Source of the DNA: Streptomyces anulatus
GTDB lineage: Bacteria; Actinomycetota; Actinomycetes; Streptomycetales; Streptomycetaceae
Assembly (NCBI RefSeq): GCF_000721175.1
Contig: NZ_JOEZ01000055.1
Coordinates: 1-30,393 of the forward strand
DNA: 30,393 bases
Reading direction: 5' to 3'
A program made the translations under genes and the position numbers. Under the pieces are notes generated by a model that saw only the letters and a program-made list of their open reading frames with translations, was not told where the DNA came from and did not search any database. Shown piece by piece: positions 24,014 through 30,393 of this stretch (the stretch's first letter is position 1; each line of letters opens with the position of its first letter).

Positions 24014-25311
24014 AGCGCGTCTCCTGTCGTGCGTACGGGGGTGAAGCGGACGGGCAGCGCGGTCATGCCGCGCAGGAAGGCGGACGGCCGGCGGACCAGT
24101 TCGGCCGCGGGGACGGCCAGTTCGAGGTCGGGCAGCCGGTCCAGCAGCACCTCGATGCCGGTACGGGCGATGATCTCGGCGATCTCCTGGGCGGGGAAGG
24201 GGCAGCGGTACTCGCCGTGGCTGAACGCCAGGTGCGCGCTGTTGCCGCCCTGTCCGGAGCGGACGGCGGAGGCGGTGACCTGCTGCCGGATGTGGGGGTC
24301 GGCGTTGGCCGCGCCGAGGCCGAGGAGCAGCATGTCGCCGCGGGCGATGTTCCGGCCGCCGAGCTGGGCGTCGCGCGCGGCCCAGCGGCCGGCCAGGATC
24401 TGGGTGGGGCCGTCCTCCCAGAGCACCTCGTTCATGGCTTCGGCGACACTGTGCCGGCCGCCGGACAGGGCGTCGGCGAACTGGTCCTCGGTGAGCATCA
24501 GCCGGGTGGAGTTGCTGATCCAGTCGGCGGTGGTCAGGTGCCCGGCCGCCGTGACGGCCATCAGGTCGAGCGCGTACTCCTCGTCGGTGAACGGTCCGGG
24601 GTGGGCGAGCATCCGGGAGGTCACGTCGTCCCCGGGCCGCGCCCGCTTGGCCGCGACGAGCCGGTGCATGTGCTCGCCGAAGCGCTGGTTCGCCTGCTGG
24701 GCCCCGGGCCCGCCGTCGGCGAGGTCCTTGAGCACCCGCGCGATGTCGGCGCCCTCGTCGTCGGGGAAGCCGACGAGCCGGGCGAGCACGAGGACGGGCA
24801 GCGGCTCGGCGAACTCGGCGACGAGGTCGGCGGTGCCCCGGCTGCACACGGAGTCGATGAGCCGGTCGGCCAACTGCTCGCAGTGCTGGCGGATCTCGAA
24901 GGGGTCGGCGCCTTCGAGAGCCGGTACGACCATGTCGACGTGGCGGCGGTGCTCGGCCCCCGCGGTGAAGTAGATGGACGGCATGGGGGTCCCCACCATG
25001 GGCAGCAGCGGCCAGTCGGCGGGGACGTTCTCCCACTGGTTCCACAGCGAGACGTCCCGGGGGTACAGCTCCCCGTCGCTGGTGACCTGGTGGAGTTCCC
25101 GGTAGCCGATCACCAGCCAGGCGGGAAAGCCCCCGGGCAGCTCGACCGGGACGACGGGCCCGTGTTCGCTCCGCATGGACCGGTAGAGCACCTGCGGTTC
25201 GGTGGGGAAGCCGGGCCCGCCGAGCGCGACGGCACCCTCGGCGGCGCCCATCGGGCAGCCTCCGTCGGCACCGGCCGTGGACGCGGGCATGGCGGACGAG
25301 GGATTCGGCAT
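24010..25311 (-). CDS. Cytochrome P450 lacking ExxR, CYP157-like
   Basis: A 433-residue P450-fold protein. The start at 25311 is chosen for a GGAG 8 nt upstream; an in-frame ATG at 25353 has no ribosome site. The haem loop is unusual but keeps the ligand: FSHGEYRCPFP with C370. The K-helix reads EVLW (295-298), so the otherwise near-invariant arginine is tryptophan. The I-helix reads AGHLTT, with leucine (L259) replacing the usual acid. The same loss of ExxR is documented for the Streptomyces CYP157 family. Segments such as PAWLVIGYRELHQVT, SLWNQWENVP and FTAGAEHRRH fit that family as I recall it. It overlaps the CYP154-like gene by 4 nt; such pairs normally sit at the end of conservon operons, absent here. 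Confidence 0.9.
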   Translation of the reverse strand: MPNPSSAMPASTAGADGGCPMGAAEGAVALGGPGFPTEPQVLYRSMRSEHGPVVPVELPGGFPAWLVIGYRELHQVTSDGELYPRDVSLWNQWENVPADWPLLPMVGTPMPSIYFTAGAEHRRHVDMVVPALEGADPFEIRQHCEQLADRLIDSVCSRGTADLVAEFAEPLPVLVLARLVGFPDDEGADIARVLKDLADGGPGAQQANQRFGEHMHRLVAAKRARPGDDVTSRMLAHPGPFTDEEYALDLMAVTAAGHLTTADWISNSTRLMLTEDQFADALSGGRHSVAEAMNEVLWEDGPTQILAGRWAARDAQLGGRNIARGDMLLLGLGAANADPHIRQQVTASAVRSGQGGNSAHLAFSHGEYRCPFPAQEIAEIIARTGIEVLLDRLPDLELAVPAAELVRRPSAFLRGMTALPVRFTPVRTTGDAL

Positions 25312-25759
25312 CGTACGGACTCCAGTGGCGGCGGCTTCGCGCGTTGTGACCATACGATCAACGCGGGACCACTATAAGGAGATTGCGTGAATCCTCGGAG
25401 CTCTTCGCGCTCATTCCCGGCCGGACTTCGACCGGTTCGGCCTCTCTTCCCGCTCTCTCCCCTATGACATCGGTACACCTTTGATCACCAGGTCGGCATC
25501 GGCGCGGGTCGTCGCCGGCCGGCGCCGGAGTTCGACGCGGAGGGCCATCCTGTCGACAACCTCATGGTGTACGGCGCCCTCGCCTGACCGGCGGCATACG
25601 TGAACGGCGTCCTCGCCTGAGCGGCGGCGTATACGGCCGGGGGGATCCGGATGGCAGCCGGACGGACAGACTCGTGCCATCCGATGTCTACCCGTGGGTA
25701 ACTGCCGCTGCTTTGATGGGGGCACCCGGTTCACCCCCCACTACATCGCAGGAGACCTC
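25312..25759. other. Divergent intergenic region, P450 pair / sphingomyelinase
   Basis: It separates the P450 pair (-) from the sphingomyelinase gene (+). A possible minus-strand -10 box TATAGT (25376-25371) lies about 60 nt before the P450 start, without a good -35. The middle has a frame at 25483-25587 that reads like degraded coding sequence (ends DNLMVYGALA), not assignable to a family, and an imperfect direct repeat. Codon-position GC bias is weaker than in the flanking genes. Confidence 0.4.
25571..25635. repeat. Imperfect tandem direct repeat, two copies
   Basis: A 30-nt unit at 25571-25600 (beginning ACGGCGCCCTCGCCTGA) recurs at 25604-25635 (ACGGCGTCCTCGCCTGA) with two substitutions in the first 25 bases and a 2-nt insertion near the end. 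The period is 33 nt. The copies lie in non-coding sequence between divergent genes. Confidence 0.6.
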
Positions 25760-26752
25760 GTGCCGAACACCGCGCTCCGCCGTCTGACCGGCGTGGCCCT
25801 GTCCGCCACACTCGCCACAGTCACGCTCGCCGTGACCGCACCGCAGGCAACGGCTGCCGAGACCAGCGCCGAGACCCCCTCGCTGCGGGTGCTCTCGTAC
25901 AACGCGTTCCTCTTCAGCAAGAACCTGTACCCCAACTGGGGCCAGGACCACCGAGCGGCCGAGATCCCGAAGACCTCGTTCTTCCGGGGCAATGACGTCG
26001 TGGTGATCCAGGAGGCCTTCGACAACGGCGCCTCCGACGCACTGCTGCGGAACGCCGCCGCCCAGTACCCGTACCAGACGCCGGTGATGGGCCGGAGCAA
26101 GAGCGGCTGGGACGCCACCAGCGGCTCGTACTCGGCGACGACCCCGGAGGACGGCGGCGTCACCATCCTGAGCAAGTGGCCGATCGTGCGCAAGGAGCAG
26201 TTCGTCTTCAAGGACGCGTGCGGGGGCGACTGGTTCTCGAACAAGGGCTTCGCGTACACGGTGCTGAACGTGAACGGCACCCGGGTCCACGTCGTCGGCA
26301 CCCACGCCCAGTCGACCGACCCGGGCTGCTCGGCGGGCCAGGCGGCGCAGATGCGCAGCCGGCAGTTCAAGCAGATGGACGCGTTCCTCGACGCGAAGAA
26401 CATACCGGCCTCGGAACAGGTCGTCGTTGCGGGCGACTTCAACGTGGACGCGCACTCCGCCGAGTACGCCTCGTTCCTCGGCGACGCCGGCCTGACCGCG
26501 GCCGACACCAAGACGGGCCACACGTACTCCTTCGACACCCGCGACAACTCCATCGCCTCCGAGCGCTACCCGGACGACCCGCGCGAGGACCTGGACCACG
26601 TCCTGCACCGCACCGGCCACGCCAAGCCGTCGGGGTGGAAGAACGACGTGATCAAGGAGGAGAGCGCCCCCTGGACGGTGTCCAGCTGGGGCACGGACTA
26701 CACGTACACGAACCTCTCCGACCACTACCCGGTGATCGGTTCCGCCAGCTGA
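25760..26752 (+). CDS. Secreted sphingomyelinase C-type phosphodiesterase
   Basis: A 330-residue exported enzyme of the endonuclease/exonuclease/phosphatase fold, neutral sphingomyelinase branch. The start is GTG at 25760 with GGAG 5 nt upstream; it gives a good signal peptide cleaved near TAA-ET (about 33). Active-site parts are N48 (LSYNAF), the metal ligand E85 (VVIQEAF), H182 (GTHAQS), D226 and N228 (GDFNVD), and D321-H322 (SDHYPV) with the catalytic histidine. The early LFSKNLYPNWGQDHRAAEIP segment is typical of bacterial sphingomyelinases and distinguishes it from DNase I-like nucleases. C154 and C190 may form a disulfide. It would split sphingomyelin to ceramide and phosphocholine. It is monocistronic or shares a transcript with the next gene 53 nt downstream. 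Confidence 0.9.
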   Translation: MPNTALRRLTGVALSATLATVTLAVTAPQATAAETSAETPSLRVLSYNAFLFSKNLYPNWGQDHRAAEIPKTSFFRGNDVVVIQEAFDNGASDALLRNAAAQYPYQTPVMGRSKSGWDATSGSYSATTPEDGGVTILSKWPIVRKEQFVFKDACGGDWFSNKGFAYTVLNVNGTRVHVVGTHAQSTDPGCSAGQAAQMRSRQFKQMDAFLDAKNIPASEQVVVAGDFNVDAHSAEYASFLGDAGLTAADTKTGHTYSFDTRDNSIASERYPDDPREDLDHVLHRTGHAKPSGWKNDVIKEESAPWTVSSWGTDYTYTNLSDHYPVIGSAS

Positions 26753-26805
26753 CGCCGCGGGTGAAACGATCGGGGCCCCTGCCCCGCCCGTGAAGGACCC
26801 GCTCC

Positions 26806-27609
26806 ATGGACACCGTCGCCCAGCCGTCGTTCCGCCTCCTCCCCGGAAGCCCCGAGTCCCCGGTACTGCTGCACGTACCGCACGGGTCCCGGACGATTCC
26901 CGAGGAGGTACGCGGCGGGATCCTGCTGGACGACGGCGCCCTGGAGCGGGAACTCGACCACATCACCGACTCCCACACCGCCGGACTGGCGGCCCGGGCG
27001 GCCGCCGCCTGCGCCGTCCGGCCCTGGAGTCACGTCAACGCCCTCTCCCGCCTGGTCGTCGACCCCGAACGCTTCCCGGACGACCGCGAGGAGATGCGCG
27101 CCGTGGGCATGGGAGCGGTCTACACCCACACCACGCACCGCGAACGGCTGCGCGGCCCGGACGCCGACGAACGCGCTCTGCTGGAGCGGTACTTCCACCC
27201 GTACGCGCGGGCGCTGACGGAGGCCGTCGACGCCCGGATCGCCGCCACGGGCCGTGCGGTGGTCATCGACGTGCACTCGTACCCGACCGCTCCCCTCCCG
27301 TACGAGCTCCACGCCACCGGCCCCCGCCCGCCCGTCTGCCTGGGCACGGACCCGTTCCACACCCCGCCGGAGCTGCGCTCCCTGGCGGAGACGGCGTTCG
27401 CGGGCTTCGGCGGCACGGGCGTCGACAGCCCGTTCGCCGGCACGTACGTCCCGCTGAAGCACTACGGCACCGACCGCCGCGTCACCGCCCTGATGATCGA
27501 GATCCGCCGCGACACGTACATGAGCGAGCCCGGCGGGCCTGCCGGGGCGGGACTCGACGCGCTGGCGGGGGCGCTGGCGCGGCTGGTGGATGCGGTCCAG
27601 CGGACCTGA
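26806..27609 (+). CDS. N-formylglutamate amidohydrolase-family protein
   Basis: A 267-residue cytoplasmic enzyme. The family signature HVPHGSRTIP (23-32, H23 and H26), the LSRLVVDPERF strand, YTHTTHRERL and the DVHSYP motif identify the N-formylglutamate amidohydrolase/HutG fold, a zinc-dependent carboxypeptidase-like hydrolase. Classical members release formate from N-formyl-L-glutamate at the end of histidine breakdown. No other hut genes are near, so the true substrate may be another N-acyl amino acid. The ATG has GAAGGA 8 nt upstream. Confidence 0.88.
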   Translation: MDTVAQPSFRLLPGSPESPVLLHVPHGSRTIPEEVRGGILLDDGALERELDHITDSHTAGLAARAAAACAVRPWSHVNALSRLVVDPERFPDDREEMRAVGMGAVYTHTTHRERLRGPDADERALLERYFHPYARALTEAVDARIAATGRAVVIDVHSYPTAPLPYELHATGPRPPVCLGTDPFHTPPELRSLAETAFAGFGGTGVDSPFAGTYVPLKHYGTDRRVTALMIEIRRDTYMSEPGGPAGAGLDALAGALARLVDAVQRT

Positions 27610-27661
27610 GCTGTACGCGGGTTGACCCCCACGAGATGTGCCCACGTGCGAGGACGAGGCG

Positions 27662-27677
27662 CTTGAGAGCGCTCTCC
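27662..27677. promoter_or_regulatory. Distal LacI-family-type operator
   Basis: CTTGAGAGCGCTCTCC contains the 12-bp palindrome GAGAGCGCTCTC (27665-27676). It repeats 15 bases (CTTGAGAGCGCTCTC) of the site next to the GH81 start, 249 nt further on. Two such sites could allow repression by DNA looping. The rest of the 27610-27937 gap shows no gene. Confidence 0.6.
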
Positions 27678-27873
27678 GACCCCATGTGGAGGCTGCCTGA
27701 GCGCATGGCACACCGTCAAGAGTTGAAGCAATAACAGCCTGGACCCGTCGGCATTTCATGAGTGAGCGAACGCGGCACGCCCTCGGATGCCCTGCGGGGC
27801 GCACGGAGAGCGCAACTCCTTGCACGTCACGGCAGGTCGACGCAAGTCGCCACGCGGATGCTGTCTTTGAGTA

Positions 27874-27902
27874 TTGACGGCCTTTCACTCCAGTCCTACG
27901 TT
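27874..27902 (+). promoter_or_regulatory. Probable promoter of the GH81 gene
   Basis: TTGACG (27874-27879) and TACGTT (27897-27902) are separated by 17 nt. Transcription would begin near 27909, immediately before the proximal operator. Confidence 0.5.
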
Positions 27903-27912
27903 GTCGACGTCT

Positions 27913-27926
27913 TGAGAGCGCTCTCA
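27913..27926. promoter_or_regulatory. Proximal LacI-family-type operator of the GH81 gene
   Basis: TGAGAGCGCTCTCA is a perfect 14-bp palindrome. It differs at one base per half from the known CebR/CelR box TGGGAGCGCTCCCA of actinomycete cellulose genes. It lies just downstream of the proposed transcription start and just ahead of the ribosome site (AAAGGTGAG), where a bound repressor would block expression. Confidence 0.75.
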
Positions 27927-27937
27927 GAAAGGTGAGT

Positions 27938-30393
27938 ATGAGATCCCACAGAATTCCGGCGCTGGTGACGACGGTCGCCCTGGCCGCAACGGCTCTGGGC
28001 ACCGTCGGCACCGGCGTCGCTTCGGCCGCCACCATCGAGGTGGGCAGAGGCAGTTACAGCGATGTGCGGCCCCCCGGCACTCAGGGGCCGTCGAACAACG
28101 GTGGCCAGGCGGTCAAGCCGAAGGTCACCCCGGCCATGGCGGACACGCCCGTGCCGACGAACGACTGGTGGTCGTCACTGGCCTTCCAGCGTTTCTCCGG
28201 CAACCCGTGGTCGGAGAACATGTACGGCCACCCCCTCACCTACAAGGCGGTGTCCGGCGGCCTGGAGGTCGGCTACCCGACCGAGCACGAGATCGTGGGC
28301 GGCGGCCGTCAGTACGAGTTCCCGCACAAGGCCGACCTGACCCTGGGTCTCGCGGGCCTCAACTCGCCCGACGCGAAGGCGGCGGGGTGGAGCGACTGGA
28401 CCGTCAGCCCGTACTGGAACGACGGTGCGCGCAGCCTGCGGACGACCATCGGCCACGGCATGCCGTACGTGTACGCGGAGGGGACCGGAGGCGCGGCGCA
28501 GATCCGCGCCGCTGCCCCGCCCACCGTCTTCGCCGACCAGGGCAACGTCCTGGGCGTCACCATCTCGGGCCACCACTACGCCCTGTTCGCCCCGAGCGGC
28601 AGCGACTGGACCGTGTCGGGCAACGACATCCGGGCCGGCCTGGGCGAGAAGGACTACTTCTCCCTGGCGGTCCTGCCCAGCAAGGACGCACTCGCCGATT
28701 ACGAGAAGTACGCGTTCAGCTTCGTGACCGGTTCGAAGGTGGACTGGGAGTACCGGGAGGGCGACGGCGAGGTCGAGGCGACCTACTCGCTGACCACCGA
28801 GGCGAAGGAGGGCGACGAGACCGGAACCCTCCAGGCGCTCTACCGCCACCAGTGGCTGCACACCGCCGACCCGCTGACCGACTACAGCTACGTTTCCTCA
28901 CGCGGCGAGATGAAGGTCCGCGAAGGCACGTCCTTCACGACCACGCAGAAGGTCAACGGGGTCCTGCCCGGCCTGCCGAGCGCCGCCGGCGTCGACAAGG
29001 CCAAGCTCAGGACCTACATCAATGACGTTCTGACGCAGGGCGACCCCTTCAGCGGCGCCATCGACACCTACTGGACCGGGAAGGCCCTGGGCAAGCTCGC
29101 CCAGCTCGTGCCCATCGCGGACCAGATCGGTGAGACCGCGAACCGTGACAAGCTGCTCACCCTGATCAAGGGCCGTATGGAGCAGTGGTTCACGGTCGGT
29201 GGCCCCTCGGAGTTCTCCTACGACAAGGACTGGCGCACCCTCACCGGTTACCCGGCCTCCTACGGCAGCGACCAGGAGCTCAACGACCACCACTTCCACT
29301 ACTCGTACTACGTGATGGCCGCGGCCGTCGTCGCGCAGTACGACCCGGAGTGGGCCGCCGACTCCGAGTGGGGCGGCATGGTGAAGGAACTCATCAGGGA
29401 CGCGGCGAACCCGGCGAGGGACGACACCAAGTACCCGTTCCTGCGCGGTTTCGACGTCTACGCGGGCCACAGCTGGGCCGCCGGTCACGCGGCCTTCGCC
29501 GCCGGCAACAACCAGGAGTCGTCCTCGGAGTCGATCAACCTCAGCGCGGGCCTGATCATGTGGGGCTCGGCCATGGGCGACAAGGCGCTGCGCGACCAGG
29601 GCGTCTACATGATGATGACGGAGTCGGAGTCGATCGCGCAGTACTGGTTCGACGCCGACGAGGAGGTCTATCCCGAGGACTTCACCCACGATGTCGTCGG
29701 CATGGTCTGGAGCAGCGGTGGCGCCTACGCCACCTGGTGGACCGCCAACCCCGAGGAGATCCACGGCATCAACTTCCTTCCGATGACGGGTGGTTCGCTG
29801 CACCTGGCCCGTGAGAAGGACATGCTGCGCCGCAGCGTGGCCGAGATGGAGGAGGAGAACGGCGGCCCGGCCGTCGAGTGGAAGGACATCTTCTGGCAGG
29901 TCCAGGCCCTCTACGACCCGGCGAAGGCCATGAGTTACTGGGACCAGTGGAACGGCGGTTACGTCCCCGAGGCGGGCGAGACCAAGGCCCACACCTACCA
30001 CTGGGTCGCCACGATGAACGCCATCGGGTCGCCGGACATGACCGTCACGGCCAACACGCCGTCGGCTGTGGCCTTCGAGAAGAGCGGCACCACGACCTAC
30101 ACCGCCCACAACTACGGCGCCGAGGCGTGCTCGGTGGTCTTCTCCGACGGCGGTGTGCTGAACGTCCCGGCGAGGTCGACGGCGTCCGGCGCGGGTGACG
30201 ACACCGAGCTCGACACCCTCTGCGGCGCCCCGGCGGGTCCCGGCGACGAGAAGCCCGGCGCACCGGGCACCCCGGTCGCCGACGACGTCACCGACACCTC
30301 CGTCAAGCTGACCTGGCAGGCGGCGACGGACGACAACGGCATCAAGGAATACGACGTCTACCGCGGCGACACCAAGGTCGCCACCGTCACCGA
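27938..30393 (+). CDS. Secreted GH81 endo-1,3-beta-glucanase, 3' end cut by window
   Basis: At least 818 codons without a stop, running off the right edge. A signal peptide (about 1-33, ending ASA-ATIEV) directs export. The GH81 body follows: an N-terminal beta domain with TPVPTNDWWSSLAFQRF and NPWSENMYGHPLTYK, then the helical catalytic domain. DQELNDHHFHYSYYV (D450 in NDHHFH) and GNNQESSSESINL (E527, E531) are the family's catalytic region. After a Pro/Gly linker (about 755-775) an FN3 domain begins (PGAPGTPVADDVTDTSVKLTW) and is truncated; a carbohydrate-binding module probably follows. GH81 enzymes cut beta-1,3-glucans such as laminarin, callose and fungal wall glucan. Start and ribosome site (AAAGGTGAG) are clear. 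Control by a LacI-type repressor is suggested by the operators upstream. Confidence 0.95.
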   Translation, partial: MRSHRIPALVTTVALAATALGTVGTGVASAATIEVGRGSYSDVRPPGTQGPSNNGGQAVKPKVTPAMADTPVPTNDWWSSLAFQRFSGNPWSENMYGHPLTYKAVSGGLEVGYPTEHEIVGGGRQYEFPHKADLTLGLAGLNSPDAKAAGWSDWTVSPYWNDGARSLRTTIGHGMPYVYAEGTGGAAQIRAAAPPTVFADQGNVLGVTISGHHYALFAPSGSDWTVSGNDIRAGLGEKDYFSLAVLPSKDALADYEKYAFSFVTGSKVDWEYREGDGEVEATYSLTTEAKEGDETGTLQALYRHQWLHTADPLTDYSYVSSRGEMKVREGTSFTTTQKVNGVLPGLPSAAGVDKAKLRTYINDVLTQGDPFSGAIDTYWTGKALGKLAQLVPIADQIGETANRDKLLTLIKGRMEQWFTVGGPSEFSYDKDWRTLTGYPASYGSDQELNDHHFHYSYYVMAAAVVAQYDPEWAADSEWGGMVKELIRDAANPARDDTKYPFLRGFDVYAGHSWAAGHAAFAAGNNQESSSESINLSAGLIMWGSAMGDKALRDQGVYMMMTESESIAQYWFDADEEVYPEDFTHDVVGMVWSSGGAYATWWTANPEEIHGINFLPMTGGSLHLAREKDMLRRSVAEMEEENGGPAVEWKDIFWQVQALYDPAKAMSYWDQWNGGYVPEAGETKAHTYHWVATMNAIGSPDMTVTANTPSAVAFEKSGTTTYTAHNYGAEACSVVFSDGGVLNVPARSTASGAGDDTELDTLCGAPAGPGDEKPGAPGTPVADDVTDTSVKLTWQAATDDNGIKEYDVYRGDTKVATVT

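Noticed and set aside
26771..26786. CGGGG/CCCCG hairpin after the sphingomyelinase gene as terminator.
   Set aside because: Only 5 bp with a 6-nt loop in very GC-rich sequence; it also lies only about 20 nt before the next gene's start, so the two genes may share a transcript.
27683..27733. Short plus-strand frame of 16 codons (starting MWRLPERM) just after the distal operator, as a leader peptide.
   Set aside because: No ribosome site at a usable distance and no link to the GH81 start about 200 nt away.

Overview
The window reads as Streptomyces (or a close high-GC actinomycete) chromosome. G+C is very high, with third positions almost all G/C. Ribosome sites are GGAG/GAAGG-like, GTG starts are common, and genes are packed with 1-4 nt stop/start overlaps. 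The gene families are typical of the genus: carbohydrate ABC importers without their own ATPase, PadR-linked exporters, several cytochrome P450s and large secreted glycoside hydrolases. I found no tRNA, rRNA, CRISPR array, IS element or phage gene.

Layout. (1) 229-2351 (+): two overlapping genes for membrane-anchored surface proteins, a von Willebrand A-domain protein and a smaller partner; hairpin terminators follow. (2) 2460-7868 (-): an alpha-glucoside uptake and degradation set in the order GH13 alpha-glucosidase, lipoprotein binding protein, permease 1, permease 2. Permease 1 carries an extra extracellular beta-sandwich domain. A promoter and a 10-bp palindrome lie upstream. (3) 8079-9353 (-): an orphan sugar-type binding protein, cut off from the glucosidase by a perfect 15-bp hairpin and divergent from (4) 9522-13119 (+): a PadR regulator, ABC ATPase and FtsX/MacB-type permease in one coupled operon. 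(5) 13223-14929: the decayed 3' end of an MBL-fold hydrolase gene, an operator-like palindrome and a stand-alone cytochrome P450. (6) 15017-22360 (-): a five-gene osmoprotectant operon: betaine aldehyde dehydrogenase, a choline-oxidase-like GMC flavoenzyme, then the ATPase, double-length permease and binding protein of a quaternary-amine importer. (7) 22760-25311 (-): a coupled P450 pair resembling CYP157 and CYP154; the CYP157-like member lacks the ExxR arginine. (8) 25760-27609 (+): a secreted sphingomyelinase C-type phosphodiesterase and an N-formylglutamate amidohydrolase-family enzyme. (9) 27938-30393 (+): a secreted GH81 endo-1,3-beta-glucanase with a C-terminal FN3 domain, running off the right edge and preceded by a promoter and two copies of a LacI-family-type operator.

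How they fit together. Regions 2 and 9 point to use of plant or fungal glucans and their oligosaccharides. Region 6 makes and imports glycine betaine or choline against osmotic stress. The nearby sphingomyelinase could release phosphocholine, a possible choline source, but that link is inference. The items most worth a second look are the domain inserted in the permease, the choline-oxidase-like active site inside a bet/pro operon, the ExxR-less P450 found without a conservon, and the twin operators of the GH81 gene. I do not see a clearly new multi-gene defence or mobile system here.
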